NCBI RefSeq assembly: GCF_004791025.1
Contig: NZ_SRUO01000006.1
Coordinates: forward strand, 248,001 to 312,000
From: Mesorhizobium sp. M4B.F.Ca.ET.203.01.1.1
Lineage (GTDB): Bacteria; Pseudomonadota; Alphaproteobacteria; Rhizobiales; Rhizobiaceae
Direction of reading: 5' to 3'
Length of the DNA: 64,000 bases
The notes beneath the pieces are model-generated. The model ran no database searches. It saw only the letters and a program-made list of their open reading frames with translations, and had not been told where the DNA came from. Shown here piece after piece: positions 9,005-21,463 of the stretch. The stretch's first letter is position 1. Every line of letters begins with the position of its first letter. The position numbers and the translations under genes were made by a program.

Positions 9005-9516
9005 TCCTGGCAGCCTTTCAGCAGGAAGACATCCCACGGCACCTTGGAAAAGCCGTCCGGGCCATAAGCGGCCGACATCTGCAGCGAGGCACCTAGATCC
9101 GGAAAGATCAGGCTTTTCGGCGCCTCCGTGCCTTCGGCCGGCAGCAGCGCGATGTTGCCCTTGTCGTCGGCGCTGTAGACGACGCCTTCCCACACCGTGC
9201 AGGCGGCGAGCTCATCGCCGGTGACGTCGCCGGTCCGGCATTTGTACATCAGCGAGCCGTGAGGCCGCGCCACGCCGTCGGTCCACATGACGATGCCGTC
9301 CAGCACCACGCCCTTGTCGAGCACCATCTTGAAGCTGTTGGTGACGGTGGCCGAGTCCATGGTCGGCCTGAAATCGATGCCGGCCTCGCTTTCGGCATCG
9401 CCATAGACGGCGAGTTCCAGCGGGCAGGCGGCGTGGGCCCTCCCTGCGGCCACGGCCGCGCCGATCATTATCGATGCAGCCGATATACTTTTTGACAGGA
9501 AGGTACGGATCGCCAC
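9001..9516 (-). CDS. Secreted protein of unknown function
   Basis: 171 residues with an apparent signal peptide (basic start, hydrophobic 10-24, cleavage near GRAHA-ACP). The mature part has four cysteines (ACPLEL, YKCRTG, AACTVWEG, LLKGCQE), consistent with two disulfides in the periplasm. No known domain was recognised. It is coupled to the SDR gene by a four-base ATGA overlap and sits inside the suc-lpd cluster, where a periplasmic protein is unexpected. Confidence 0.75.
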   Translation of the reverse strand: MAIRTFLSKSISAASIMIGAAVAAGRAHAACPLELAVYGDAESEAGIDFRPTMDSATVTNSFKMVLDKGVVLDGIVMWTDGVARPHGSLMYKCRTGDVTGDELAACTVWEGVVYSADDKGNIALLPAEGTEAPKSLIFPDLGASLQMSAAYGPDGFSKVPWDVFLLKGCQE

Positions 9517-9522
9517 TTTTGT

Positions 9523-10098
9523 CTATCCGCCCTGAACGCTCTGATCGATGACCGAAGACAAGAAATAGTCTATCTCGAAGACAATGTTCTTATCGCCTTG
9601 GACCGGAATGGTTTTCACCTCATATTTGAGGGTCAATGTACGAGAGCTTTCCGTCAGTTCGAGATAGACGTCGCGCTCTTCACCGCCACCGATAGCCCAG
9701 GCAAATTCCTTTTTGTTCAGGAACCGCAACGCTTTAGGCAATGCGTGCATTGCCATCGGTTCGCTGCCTGCAAAAGTGACCGGATATCGCCCAAGATCAA
9801 CCTGCAGATGACCGCGCCAAGTCGGCATCATTCCACCTGGCTGTAATATTCCAACGATCGGTTCGACGCTGATCGACCTCAAGCGAAAGTCGGGACTGAA
9901 AAAGAACTCGCAGTTCGAACCGCAAATGCACCAGGCGGACGTAGTGTCTCCGTGGCGATAATGGTTGTCCGCTCGCAAATCCTCAGGATCAATTATCCCC
10001 CGAATGGCTTCGCGGCCGCTCTCGCCCAACTCAATCGGTCCGGCCCGACCTGACTTCAGCAGATCGAATAGGTCGATGGTCTCGGCTGCTTCAGCCAT
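9523..10098 (-). CDS. Unknown soluble protein inserted in the suc-lpd cluster
   Basis: 191 residues, no signal peptide, no recognised domain. The N-terminal DLLKSGRAGPIELGESGREAIRGI followed by a Cys pair (WCICGSNCEFFF) faintly recalls the opening of small immunity-type proteins, but I cannot place it in a family. Base composition is visibly more A/T-rich than the flanking suc genes, suggesting later acquisition. It is spaced 10 bases from sucB and 6 bases from the next gene, so it is transcribed in the same unit. Confidence 0.65.
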   Translation of the reverse strand: MAEAAETIDLFDLLKSGRAGPIELGESGREAIRGIIDPEDLRADNHYRHGDTTSAWCICGSNCEFFFSPDFRLRSISVEPIVGILQPGGMMPTWRGHLQVDLGRYPVTFAGSEPMAMHALPKALRFLNKKEFAWAIGGGEERDVYLELTESSRTLTLKYEVKTIPVQGDKNIVFEIDYFLSSVIDQSVQGG

Positions 10099-10108
10099 CC
10101 CGGATCAC

Positions 10109-11383
<1,275 letters not shown>

Positions 11384-11414
11384 TGTGCCTGTCCGTTCTG
11401 TCTCTTCTTGAGTT

Positions 11415-14402
11415 CTATTCGCCGAGCGCGTCGTCGAGCAAGGCGGCGAGCTGGCTGAGATGCTTCGACATCAATCCGGTCGCCGGCGAGGCCGACGCCG
11501 GCCGGCCGGTGTAGCGCACCCGCTGATGCTTGGCGTCGATATGCGCCAGCACCCATTCGAGATAGGGATCGATGAACGACCAGGCGCCCATGTTCTTGGG
11601 CTCCTCCTGGCACCACACCATCTCGGCATTGCGGAAGCGTGACAGCTCGGTGATGAGCGCCTTGGCCGGGAACGGATAGAGCTGCTCGACGCGCAACAGG
11701 TAGATGTCGTTGATGCCGCGCTTCTCGCGCTCCTCGTAGAGGTCGTAGTAGACCTTGCCCGAGCACAGCACGACGCGACGGATCTTGGAATCCTTGGTCA
11801 GCTTGATCGCCTGGTTCGGCAACAGCTGCGCGTCGTCCCACAGCAGCCGGTGGAACGAGCTTTCGCCCGAAATCTCCGACAGCGTCGACACCGCCCGCTT
11901 GTGGCGCAGCAGCGACTTCGGCGTCATCAGGATCAGCGGCTTGCGGAAATCGCGTTTCAATTGCCGGCGCAGGATGTGGAAGTAGTTGGCCGGCGTGGTG
12001 ACGTTGGCCACTTGCATGTTGTCCTCGGCGCAGAGCTGCAGGAAGCGCTCGAGCCTGGCCGAGGAATGCTCCGGCCCCTGGCCCTCATAGCCATGCGGCA
12101 ACAGGCAGACGAGGCCCGACATTCTCAGCCACTTGCGCTCGCCCGACGAGATGAACTGGTCGAACACCACCTGGGCGCCGTTGGCGAAGTCGCCGAACTG
12201 TGCTTCCCACAGCGTCAGCGCCTTCGGCTCGGCCAGGCTGTAGCCATATTCGAAGCCGAGCACCGCCTCTTCCGAAAGCATCGAGTTGATGACTTCGTAG
12301 CCGGCCTGCGCCGCCGACAGGTTATTGAGCGGGATGTAGCGCGTCTCGTCGCGCTGGTCGTAGAGCACCGAATGGCGCTGCGAGAAGGTGCCGCGCTCGG
12401 AATCCTGGCCGGAGAGCCGGATCGGGTTGCCGTCGAGCAGGATGGCGCCGAAGGCCAGCGCCTCGGCCGTCGACCAGTCGATGCCTTCGCCGGAGTCGAT
12501 CGACTGGCGGCGGTTCTCGAGGAAGCGGACGATCGTCTTGTGCGCCTCGAAGCCCTTCGGCACCTCGGTCAGCTTCTTGCCGATCTCCTTCAGCGTCTTG
12601 ACCGGCACGGCGGTCTTGCCGCGCCGCTGCTCATCCTGGTTGTCGGCCGTGCGCAGGCCCGACCAGGCGCCGTCCAGCCAGTCGGCCTTGTTCGGCTTGT
12701 AGCTCTGGCCGACTTCCCACTCGGCTTCCAGATGCGCCCGCCAGTCGGCCTTCATCTTGTCGAACTCGGCCTGGGTGATGTGGCCCTCGGCCATCAGCCG
12801 GTCGGCATAGATCTGCACCGTCGTCTTGTGGGTGCGGATGGCGCGGTACATGATCGGCTGGGTGAAGGCCGGTTCGTCGCCCTCATTGTGGCCGAAGCGG
12901 CGGTAGCAGAACATGTCCACCACCACCGGCTTGTGGAACTTCATGCGGAACTCGGTCGCCACCTTGGCGGCGTGCACCACCGCCTCCGGGTCGTCGCCGT
13001 TGACGTGGAAGATCGGCGCCTCGATCATCTTGGCGACATCCGACGGATAGGGCGAGGAGCGCGAGAAGCGCGGATTGGTGGTGAAGCCGATCTGGTTGTT
13101 GATGATGACATGCAGCGTGCCGGCGACGCGATGGCCGCGCAGGCCGGATAGGCCGAGGATCTCGGCGATCACGCCCTGGCCGGCAAAGGCGGCGTCGCCG
13201 TGCAACAGCAGCGGCATCACCTTGGCGCGTTCCGACAGCGGCACGATCTCGCCGCGCTCGCGCCCGGCGAACTGGTCCTGCTTGGCGCGCGCCTTGCCCA
13301 TCACCACCGGGTCGACGATTTCCAGATGCGAAGGATTGGCGGTCAGCGACAGGTGCACCTTGTTGCCGTCGAACTCGCGGTCCGACGAGGCGCCGAGATG
13401 GTACTTGACGTCGCCCGAGCCCTCGACCTCGTCGGGTGCGGCCGAGCCGCCCTTGAACTCATGGAAGATGGCGCGGTGCGGCTTGGCCATCACCTGGGAG
13501 AGCACGTTGAGGCGGCCGCGATGCGCCATGCCGAGCACGACCTCTTTCAGGCCGAGCTGGCCGCCGCGCTTGAGGATCTGCTCCAGCGCCGGGATCAGCG
13601 CCTCGCCGCCGTCGAGGCCGAAGCGCTTGGTGCCCTTGTACTTGACGTCGGCGAACTGCTCGAAGCCTTCCGATTCGATCAGCTTCTGCAGGATCGCCTT
13701 CTTGCCGGTCGCCGTGAAGGTGATCTCCTTGTCGGCGCCCTCGATGCGCGCCTGGATCCATGCCTTCTCCTCGGGGTCGGAGATGTGCATGAACTCGACG
13801 CCGAGCGTCGAGCAGTAGGTGCGGGTCAGAATGTCCAGCATCTGCCGGATCGTGCCGAACTCGAGCCCCAGCACATTGTCGAGGAAGATCGGCCGGTCGT
13901 AGTCGGCTGACGTGAAGCCGTAATTCTCTGGCGACAGCTCGTTGTAGTCCTCGAGCGGCTTGGCGATGCCGAGCGGGTCGAGATTGGCATGCAGATGGCC
14001 GCGCATGCGGTAGGCGCGGATCATCATGATGGCGCGCACGGAATCGCGTGTCGCCTGGTGCACGTCGGCATCGGACAGGACGACGCCGTTGGTGACCGCC
14101 TTCTCCTTGACCTTCTTCTCGATCGTCTTTTCGACCAGGCCCCAATTGCCGTCGAGCGCCGAGACCAGTTCGCCATTGGCCGAGAGCGGCCAGGAGGGCC
14201 TGGCCCAGGAAGCGCCGTTGGCGTTCTTGCGGACGTCCGCGGCGTCGTCCTTCAGCGCCGCGAAGAAGTCCTGCCACTGCGGATCGACCGAGCCGGGATC
14301 GTCCTCATAGGCGGCGTAGAGCGCGTCGATATAGTCGGCATTGCCGCCATAGAGGAAAGAGGTGAGCGAAAATTGGTCGTTGGCCTGATCTTGTCGTGCC
14401 AT
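11415..14402 (-). CDS. sucA: 2-oxoglutarate dehydrogenase E1
   Basis: 995 residues, the usual length. Thiamine-diphosphate-dependent decarboxylation of 2-oxoglutarate. Conserved blocks are the N-terminal E2-interacting helix ([20 protein letters not shown]), [36 protein letters not shown] and the C-terminal [21 protein letters not shown]. First of the sucA-sucB pair, 136 bases after sucD. That gap holds an inverted micro-repeat and a small perfect palindrome near the start codon. Confidence 0.97.
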   Translation of the reverse strand: MARQDQANDQFSLTSFLYGGNADYIDALYAAYEDDPGSVDPQWQDFFAALKDDAADVRKNANGASWARPSWPLSANGELVSALDGNWGLVEKTIEKKVKEKAVTNGVVLSDADVHQATRDSVRAIMMIRAYRMRGHLHANLDPLGIAKPLEDYNELSPENYGFTSADYDRPIFLDNVLGLEFGTIRQMLDILTRTYCSTLGVEFMHISDPEEKAWIQARIEGADKEITFTATGKKAILQKLIESEGFEQFADVKYKGTKRFGLDGGEALIPALEQILKRGGQLGLKEVVLGMAHRGRLNVLSQVMAKPHRAIFHEFKGGSAAPDEVEGSGDVKYHLGASSDREFDGNKVHLSLTANPSHLEIVDPVVMGKARAKQDQFAGRERGEIVPLSERAKVMPLLLHGDAAFAGQGVIAEILGLSGLRGHRVAGTLHVIINNQIGFTTNPRFSRSSPYPSDVAKMIEAPIFHVNGDDPEAVVHAAKVATEFRMKFHKPVVVDMFCYRRFGHNEGDEPAFTQPIMYRAIRTHKTTVQIYADRLMAEGHITQAEFDKMKADWRAHLEAEWEVGQSYKPNKADWLDGAWSGLRTADNQDEQRRGKTAVPVKTLKEIGKKLTEVPKGFEAHKTIVRFLENRRQSIDSGEGIDWSTAEALAFGAILLDGNPIRLSGQDSERGTFSQRHSVLYDQRDETRYIPLNNLSAAQAGYEVINSMLSEEAVLGFEYGYSLAEPKALTLWEAQFGDFANGAQVVFDQFISSGERKWLRMSGLVCLLPHGYEGQGPEHSSARLERFLQLCAEDNMQVANVTTPANYFHILRRQLKRDFRKPLILMTPKSLLRHKRAVSTLSEISGESSFHRLLWDDAQLLPNQAIKLTKDSKIRRVVLCSGKVYYDLYEEREKRGINDIYLLRVEQLYPFPAKALITELSRFRNAEMVWCQEEPKNMGAWSFIDPYLEWVLAHIDAKHQRVRYTGRPASASPATGLMSKHLSQLAALLDDALGE

Positions 14403-14411
14403 GTCACTTGT

Positions 14412-14426
14412 CGGAGCCTGGCTCCG
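14412..14426 (-). promoter_or_regulatory. Perfect palindrome between the sucA Shine-Dalgarno and start codon
   Basis: The 15-base palindrome CGGAGCCTGGCTCCG has seven-base arms around one base. On the minus strand it lies between a strong AAAGGAG and the sucA ATG. That ribosome-binding site is about 25 bases from the start, too far on a linear message. Folding the palindrome out would bring it to about 10. The role is inferred. Confidence 0.4.
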
Positions 14427-14445
14427 TCTCCTTTCGAGGGGAATA

Positions 14446-14538
14446 GTGAGTAGTCAGTAGTGCGTAGAAAGATGGAAATTCCGCTCAACCGCTACTCGCC
14501 CGTTCTTCCCTTTTCACTACTGACTACTGCCTACTCAC
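14446..14538. repeat. Inverted micro-tandem repeat, locus A
   Basis: The left arm (14446-14466) repeats AGTAG at 7-8-base spacing, from GTGAGTAGTCAGTAGTG. The right arm (14515-14538) is its inverse, CACTACTGACTACTGCCTAC then TCAC, with one extra unit. A 48-base spacer separates them. The right arm abuts the sucD stop codon. The same architecture with other units is at 37391-37527 and 40430-40555. Confidence 0.75.
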
Positions 14539-15441
14539 TTAACCCTTGATCGCCTCGACCAGCGTCGTGCCCAGCCGCGCCGGCGACGGCGAAACTTTTA
14601 TCCCGGCCGATTCCATCGCCGCGATCTTGTCCTCGGCGCCGCCCTTGCCGCCGGAGATGACCGCGCCGGCATGGCCCATGGTGCGGCCGGCCGGCGCCGT
14701 GCGCCCGGCGATGAAGCCGGCCATCGGCTTCTTGCGGCCACGCCTGGCTTCGTCCTTGAGGAACTGCGCGGCGTCTTCCTCGGCCGAGCCGCCGATCTCG
14801 CCGATCATGATGATCGACTTGGTCTCGTCGTCGGCGAGGAACATCTCCAGCACGTCGATGAACTCGGTGCCTTTGACCGGATCGCCGCCAATGCCGACGG
14901 CGGTAGTCTGGCCGAGGCCGACATTGGTGGTCTGGAACACTGCCTCATAGGTAAGCGTTCCCGAGCGCGAAACAACGCCGACCGAACCCTTGCGGAAGAT
15001 GTTGCCGGGCATGATGCCGATCTTGCATTCGTCGGGGGTCAGCACGCCCGGGCAGTTCGGTCCAATCAGCCGCGACGTCGAGCGATCGAGCCGCGCCTTG
15101 ACCTTGACCATGTCCATCACCGGGATGCCCTCGGTGATGCAGACGATCAGCGGGATCTCGGCCTCGATCGCCTCGATGATGGCTTCGGCGGCGCCCGCCG
15201 GCGGCACATAGACGACCGAAGCATTGGCGCCGGTCTTTTCCTTGCCTTCGGCGACGGAAGCGAAGATCGGCAGGCTCTCGCCCTTGGCGCCGGTCCAGGT
15301 CTCGCCGCCCTTCTTGGGATGTATGCCGCCAACCATCTTGGTGCCGTGATAGGCCAGCGCCTGTTCGGTGTGGAACGTGCCGGTCTTGCCGGTCAGGCCC
15401 TGAACCAGCACCTTGGTGTTCTTGTCGATGAGAATGGACAT
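14539..15441 (-). CDS. sucD: Succinyl-CoA synthetase alpha subunit
   Basis: 300 residues. With SucC it converts succinyl-CoA to succinate with nucleoside triphosphate formation. The CoA-binding N-terminal domain ([17 protein letters not shown]), [11 protein letters not shown] and the phosphohistidine site [11 protein letters not shown] with GKGGAEDK are present. It is separated from sucC by two unrelated genes. The stop codon directly adjoins the right arm of micro-repeat A. Confidence 0.96.
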   Translation of the reverse strand: MSILIDKNTKVLVQGLTGKTGTFHTEQALAYHGTKMVGGIHPKKGGETWTGAKGESLPIFASVAEGKEKTGANASVVYVPPAGAAEAIIEAIEAEIPLIVCITEGIPVMDMVKVKARLDRSTSRLIGPNCPGVLTPDECKIGIMPGNIFRKGSVGVVSRSGTLTYEAVFQTTNVGLGQTTAVGIGGDPVKGTEFIDVLEMFLADDETKSIIMIGEIGGSAEEDAAQFLKDEARRGRKKPMAGFIAGRTAPAGRTMGHAGAVISGGKGGAEDKIAAMESAGIKVSPSPARLGTTLVEAIKG

Positions 15442-15453
15442 CGGAGCCCTTTT

Positions 15454-15948
15454 CTAAACGTTGATCGAGGAAGGCGAGACGCGCCGGTAGAGCCCGCTCA
15501 CCATGTCTTGCCAGCCATCGCTGCCGGCAGGTTTGAAGTTCAGTCGCATGCGGTAGGCATCGTCGCCGTCGAAACTGTAGGTCACCCGTGCAGCGCCGCG
15601 CGGTGACGACCGCTCCAGCACCAGCTCGTCGCCATTCCAGGTGCCCGTGGCCGGCGAGGCCGGCACGAAGCCCATGGAATCGAACTGATGCATGGTGACG
15701 AGTTTGGCCTGCTGGTCGAAGCCGAACACATTATGCGAGCCGAACGAGACCGTGCCGTCGCGGCGCTGGCGATAGCGCTGCACCACGAACAACCCGCCGA
15801 ACTGCGCTTCCGCCAAGATTTCCGACGTTGCCGCGCCTTCATCGGCCCATTGGGTCGCCGCGACGTCCTCCTCGCCGCGCCACGCGCCGACCAGCGCCTG
15901 CAGGCGCTGGTGATCGGCCGAGAGCGAGGAGAAAGAAGCCGCGTTCAT
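15454..15948 (-). CDS. DUF1579-like protein between sucC and sucD
   Basis: 164 residues, no signal peptide. Features match the DUF1579/lipocalin-like type: HQRLQALVGAWRGEEDV near the start, FGGLFVVQRYRQRRDGTVSFGSHNVFGFD in the middle and TGTWNGDELVLERSS later, as expected of a small beta-barrel. Function unknown. It starts 3 bases after the cupin stop and ends 12 bases before sucD, so it is embedded in the sucCD transcript. Confidence 0.72.
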   Translation of the reverse strand: MNAASFSSLSADHQRLQALVGAWRGEEDVAATQWADEGAATSEILAEAQFGGLFVVQRYRQRRDGTVSFGSHNVFGFDQQAKLVTMHQFDSMGFVPASPATGTWNGDELVLERSSPRGAARVTYSFDGDDAYRMRLNFKPAGSDGWQDMVSGLYRRVSPSSINV

Positions 15949-15951
15949 CGC

Positions 15952-16323
15952 TCAGAGCCGCTTCAGGTCGGTGACGGTGAGGTCGCTCTTGGCATTGCCG
16001 GTGTTGAGCGTCGTCGCCGGCTCGAACATCAGCACGATAGGCTCTTCGGTGAGCGAGCGCGGCCGGTGCTCGACACCGCGCGGCACGACGATGAAGTCGC
16101 CCTCGCCGAGCTCGACCGGCCCGTCGCGGAAATCGATGGCGATCCTGCCGCGCAGCACGAGGAAGGCTTCGTCCTCATGCTCATGCGCGTGCCAGTCGAA
16201 GGCCGCGCCGAACTTGGCGACCTTCGCTTGGCTGTCATTGACGTCACCGGCGATGTGCGGATCGAAGACCTTGGCGATCTTCGCATCCGCCGCCTCGACC
16301 AGGTTTATCTTGCGCGGAGGCAT
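15952..16323 (-). CDS. Cupin-domain protein between sucC and sucD
   Basis: 123 residues, single cupin barrel. Metal-binding motif 1 is seen in [17 protein letters not shown] (two His, one Glu) and motif 2 in [18 protein letters not shown] (His). Such small cupins bind a metal and may be isomerases, dioxygenases or sensors; which is not visible. The gene begins 4 bases after sucC and is followed after 3 bases by the DUF1579-like gene. The pair may have entered the operon together. Confidence 0.82.
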   Translation of the reverse strand: MPPRKINLVEAADAKIAKVFDPHIAGDVNDSQAKVAKFGAAFDWHAHEHEDEAFLVLRGRIAIDFRDGPVELGEGDFIVVPRGVEHRPRSLTEEPIVLMFEPATTLNTGNAKSDLTVTDLKRL

Positions 16324-16327
16324 CCGC

Positions 16328-17521
16328 TCAGCCCTTCACCGCCTTGACGATCTTCTTGGCCGCGTCGTCGAGGTCGTCGGCCGAGACGACGTTCAGGCCG
16401 CTGTCATTGATGATCTTCTTGCCCAGTTCGGCATTGGTGCCTTCCAGCCGCACCACCAGCGGCACCTTCAGCCCGACTTCCTTGACCGCGGCGATCACGC
16501 CTTCGGCGCTCACGTCGCATTTCATGATGCCGCCGAAGATATTGATCAAAATGCCTTCGACCGCCGGATCCTTGGTGATGATCTTGAACGCCGCCGTCAC
16601 CTTCTCTTTCGAAGCGCCGCCGCCGACATCGAGGAAGTTGGCCGGTTCGGCGCCGTAGAGCTTGATGATGTCCATCGTCGCCATGGCGAGGCCTGCGCCG
16701 TTGACCATGCAGCCGATATTGCCGTCGAGCGCGACATAGGCGAGGTCGTATTTCGACGCCTCGATTTCCTTCTCGTCCTCTTCGGTCGTGTCGCGCAGCT
16801 CCATCACGTCGGGGTGGCGGAACAGCGCGTTGTTGTCGAACGAGACTTTTGCGTCGAGCACGCGCAGCCGGCCGTTCTTCATCACGATCAGCGGGTTGAC
16901 CTCGAGCAGGCTCATGTCTTTCTCGACAAAGGCCTTGTAGAGGATCGGGAACAGCGTGCCGCCGTCCTTGGCGGCGTCGCCGTCGAGCTTCAGCGCGCCG
17001 TTGAGCGTCTTGAGATCATCCGCCGTCACGCCCTTTTCCGGGTCGATGGCGACGGTGATGATCTTTTCCGGCGTGTCATGCGCCACCGCCTCGATGTCCA
17101 TGCCGCCCTCGGTCGAGACGACGAAGGCGATGCGGCCGACCGAACGGTCGACCAGGATCGACAGATAGAGCTCGCGGTCGATGTCGGCGCCGTCCTCGAT
17201 ATAGAGGCGGTTGACCTGCTTGCCGGCAGGGCCGGTCTGCTTGGTGACCAGCGTGTGGCCGAGCATCTCGTTGGCGTTGGCGACCACTTCGGCCACCGAC
17301 TTCGCCAGCCGCACGCCGCCCTTGGCGTCGGAGGAAAGCTCCTTGAACTTGCCCTTGCCGCGGCCGCCGGCATGGATCTGGCTCTTCACCACATACAGCG
17401 GGCCGGGCAGCGCCTTAGCGGCGGCTTCGGCATCGCCGGCCTTCAGCACCGGCACGCCATCCGCCACCGGCGCGCCGAACGACTTCAGCAGTGCCTTGCC
17501 CTGATATTCATGGATGTTCAT
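16328..17521 (-). CDS. sucC: Succinyl-CoA synthetase beta subunit
   Basis: 397 residues. ATP-grasp domain ([30 protein letters not shown]) and a C-terminal CoA-ligase domain with [14 protein letters not shown] and [14 protein letters not shown]. Length is standard. It starts 29 bases after mdh. The partner sucD is not directly next to it but two genes downstream. Confidence 0.97.
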   Translation of the reverse strand: MNIHEYQGKALLKSFGAPVADGVPVLKAGDAEAAAKALPGPLYVVKSQIHAGGRGKGKFKELSSDAKGGVRLAKSVAEVVANANEMLGHTLVTKQTGPAGKQVNRLYIEDGADIDRELYLSILVDRSVGRIAFVVSTEGGMDIEAVAHDTPEKIITVAIDPEKGVTADDLKTLNGALKLDGDAAKDGGTLFPILYKAFVEKDMSLLEVNPLIVMKNGRLRVLDAKVSFDNNALFRHPDVMELRDTTEEDEKEIEASKYDLAYVALDGNIGCMVNGAGLAMATMDIIKLYGAEPANFLDVGGGASKEKVTAAFKIITKDPAVEGILINIFGGIMKCDVSAEGVIAAVKEVGLKVPLVVRLEGTNAELGKKIINDSGLNVVSADDLDDAAKKIVKAVKG

Positions 17522-17550
17522 GGCTTATCTCCGGATCAACTGCTGGCGGA

Positions 17551-18908
<1,358 letters not shown>

Positions 18909-20108
18909 TCAAGCCCGCGCCTGCTGTGCCTCCGGCGCCACCGTCTCCACCTTCCGCCTTTCCGCCCAGTCCTCCAGCCATTCGTGGCCCTGCATCTCGA
19001 TAAGGCGCGAGGCGGTACGTTCGAACTCGAACACCTCGTTGCCGCGCTTGGCCGTGTAGAGCCCGGTCGGCGGAGCATCGGCGCTCACCACCAGCCTGAT
19101 GTGATGATCGTAGAGCGTGTCGATCAACAGGATGAAGCGCTTGGCCTCGTTACGCCTGCCTTCGCCGAGCACCGGCACATGGTCGATGAAAATGGTCGAG
19201 AAGCGGCCGGCGATGGCCAGGAAATCGCGCGCGCCGAGCGGCTTTTCGCAAAGGTCGGCGAAGGAAAAGCGCGCAGCGTCGCCGGCCGCGCGCGGCACCG
19301 CGACCTGCCGGCCCTTCACCGTCAGCGCCGTCTCGGCCGTCGGCTTGCCGTGCGTCATTGCTTGCCAGGCCTCGTCGAGGGCGGCGTCGGCGGCCGCATC
19401 AGCCGGCGAGACGTAGACCGCCATGCGGCTGAGCTTCTCGAGGCGATAGTCCTTGTCGCTGTCCAGCGTCATCACCTCGGCGTTGCGCTCCAAGAGGCCG
19501 ATGAAGGGCAGGAAGAGCTGCCGGTTCAGCCCGTCGCGGTAGAGGTTCTCGGGCGCGACATTGGAGGTGGCGACCAGCACGACGCCGTTGGCAAACAGCG
19601 CCGAGAACAGCCTGGACAGGATCATCGCATCGGCGATGTCGGTGACGGAGAACTCGTCGAAGCACAACACCCAGGCCTGCTCGGCCAGCGCGCGCGCCAC
19701 CGGCGGGATCGGGTCGTCCTCCTTGACGTCGCCGTTCTTGCGCGCCTGCCGGTGCTTCTGGATGCGGTCCTGCACATCGGCCATGAAGTCGTTGAAATGG
19801 ACGCGGCGCTTGCGCCTGACCGGCAACAGCTCGAAGAACATGTCCATCAGCATGGTCTTGCCGCGGCCGACGCCGCCATGGATGTAAAGGCCCCTGACCG
19901 CCGCCGGCGGCTGCTTGCGGGCGAACAGCCAGCCCAGCGCGCTCGATTTCTGAGCCAGTCTTTTTGCAGAGATCTCGTCAGTCAGCCGATCGAGCGCGGC
20001 GGCGATGCGCTCCTGCGCCGGATCGCGCGCGATGGCGCCCGTCTCGACCAGATGGTCGTAGCGCTGCCTGACGGTCGCATGGGTCTGGAGGCCGTCACGC
20101 AGGTGCAT
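18909..20108 (-). CDS. zapE: Cell division protein ZapE (AFG1-like ATPase)
   Basis: 399 residues. AFG1/ZapE-type AAA ATPase. Walker A GGVGRGKT (about 78-85), Walker B VLCFDEFSVTD, sensor-like ATSNVAPENLY, and FIDHVPVLGEGRRNEAKRFILLIDTLYD are all family hallmarks. In E. coli ZapE associates with the divisome. In alphaproteobacteria the gene often lies just upstream of mdh, as here, on the same strand. Confidence 0.9.
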   Translation of the reverse strand: MHLRDGLQTHATVRQRYDHLVETGAIARDPAQERIAAALDRLTDEISAKRLAQKSSALGWLFARKQPPAAVRGLYIHGGVGRGKTMLMDMFFELLPVRRKRRVHFNDFMADVQDRIQKHRQARKNGDVKEDDPIPPVARALAEQAWVLCFDEFSVTDIADAMILSRLFSALFANGVVLVATSNVAPENLYRDGLNRQLFLPFIGLLERNAEVMTLDSDKDYRLEKLSRMAVYVSPADAAADAALDEAWQAMTHGKPTAETALTVKGRQVAVPRAAGDAARFSFADLCEKPLGARDFLAIAGRFSTIFIDHVPVLGEGRRNEAKRFILLIDTLYDHHIRLVVSADAPPTGLYTAKRGNEVFEFERTASRLIEMQGHEWLEDWAERRKVETVAPEAQQARA

Positions 20109-20221
20109 CGGTCACGTCGTTGTTGAGCACATCCAGGAAAAGTAGCGGCTTTCCGCGCGCAATTGGAGCGGTTAGGCGACTCTTTCGAACGCTGAACCGC
20201 CTCAAGGGCGGCGGTTTCGCC

Positions 20222-20761
20222 CTACCTTGTAAGCGAGATCGGCAGGCCGGTGGAGGTCTGGCCGTCGAATTTCTCGCCGCCCGAGGAATAGAGCTTGGCC
20301 AGCGTGCCGCCATTCTCGTCATAGAGGGTCAGCTGCTTGCCGGCGACATTCCAGGACTTGATGCCGTCGATCGGCGCCGGGCAATGCAACGGGCCGGCAC
20401 GGTAGCCGGCGCCGAACTTGGTCTGCGGCGTCGCCACCTTGCAGCTCTGGCCGGAAACGCTGGCGTTCCAGACACCGGCGACACTGGCCGCGGTCAGGTC
20501 CGGCGCCCCTGCGGGCGCGCTTCCATCCGGCGGCAGCGAGGCGACCTGGCTGTTCGCCGGCGCGGTTGGGAACTGCGAGCCGTCGGCGGTGCCGGGAGCC
20601 GCCGGCGGCGGCAGCTGGTTTCCGGTCACCGTGCCGGCGGGCGCGGGAGTCAGCGGCGCCGGCTGCTGGTCATCCATCGACGAGAATCGCGATGTCGAGC
20701 AGCCGCTTGCAATCAGCGCGGCCAGCGATACGGCCACCAGACCGGTCTTCGAAAAAGTCAT
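20222..20761 (-). CDS. Omp19-like outer-membrane lipoprotein, AprI/Inh protease-inhibitor fold
   Basis: 179 residues. A lipoprotein signal with the lipobox just before Cys (LAALIASGCSTS), a Pro/Ala-rich linker (about 30-85), then a C-terminal AprI/Inh-type barrel (VAGVWNASVSGQSCKVATP...GPLHCPAPIDGIKSW) with a Cys pair. The arrangement matches Brucella Omp19, a surface lipoprotein that inhibits proteases. I start at ATG 20759-20761; the upstream in-frame extension would bury the signal peptide. Confidence 0.85.
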   Translation of the reverse strand: MTFSKTGLVAVSLAALIASGCSTSRFSSMDDQQPAPLTPAPAGTVTGNQLPPPAAPGTADGSQFPTAPANSQVASLPPDGSAPAGAPDLTAASVAGVWNASVSGQSCKVATPQTKFGAGYRAGPLHCPAPIDGIKSWNVAGKQLTLYDENGGTLAKLYSSGGEKFDGQTSTGLPISLTR

Positions 20762-20977
20762 TCCTACCTCCGTCGGATCCGGCTGGGGGGACGCCGTCCG
20801 CGCAATCTCTCCCTCCACCAAGATGGAGAAGGTGGCAGAATTTCAACCCGATATGGTTAAAATAGGGTTTTCGGAGCAATTGTTGCAATTTTACCGCAAC
20901 AGGCGTGTGACCCTCGAAGGCCTAGTTGTGGCGCGCCCCGAAGAAGCCCATCGTGCTCGGCAAAGCCCGACGCATCC

Positions 20978-21421
20978 CTATGCGGAAAGCGCCGCGCTCG
21001 GCACGAAGAGATAGCCGTCCGGACCGACGACATAGCATTCGCGCAGGCCATGCGGCTTGTCGATCGTGCCGGCGAGCACGATGTGGCCGAGATCGCGCGC
21101 CCGCGCCTCGATCGCATCCGGATCGGCGCCATAGAGGCGCAGCTCGATGCCCGCCCCGCGCGTCTCGGCGCCGGCGATGACGCCGCTCATCTCATTGTCG
21201 AGATAGGAATGGTCGGCATGCAGCATGAATATCGAGCCCAAGAGCTCGATCGCGGCGAAATCCTCGTCGGCATAGATGATGCGGGCGCCAAGCACGTCGC
21301 GGCAGAAGGCCTCCATCGCCGCCATGTCGGTGACCAGAAGATTGACGCCCAGCCCGCGCGGCAGCGAGCGGCCGAAATCCTCGGCCTTCATCCACGGTGT
21401 CTTGGTCCGCTTCATTGCCAT
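20978..21421 (-). CDS. VOC (glyoxalase-fold) family protein
   Basis: 147 residues, one vicinal-oxygen-chelate module pair: LGVNLLVTDMAAMEAFCRDVLGARIIYADEDFAAIELLGS in the first half, GIELRLYGADPDAIEARARDLG and LRECYVVGPDGYLFVPS in the second. Metal ligands are not complete enough to name the reaction. The downstream neighbour zone (omp19) is on the same strand but about 210 bases away, so it may be independent. Confidence 0.8.
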   Translation of the reverse strand: MAMKRTKTPWMKAEDFGRSLPRGLGVNLLVTDMAAMEAFCRDVLGARIIYADEDFAAIELLGSIFMLHADHSYLDNEMSGVIAGAETRGAGIELRLYGADPDAIEARARDLGHIVLAGTIDKPHGLRECYVVGPDGYLFVPSAALSA

Positions 21422-21463
21422 CGTGCTGCCCTCGGAAATTACAGGGATGTCGCTGGAACGGTC

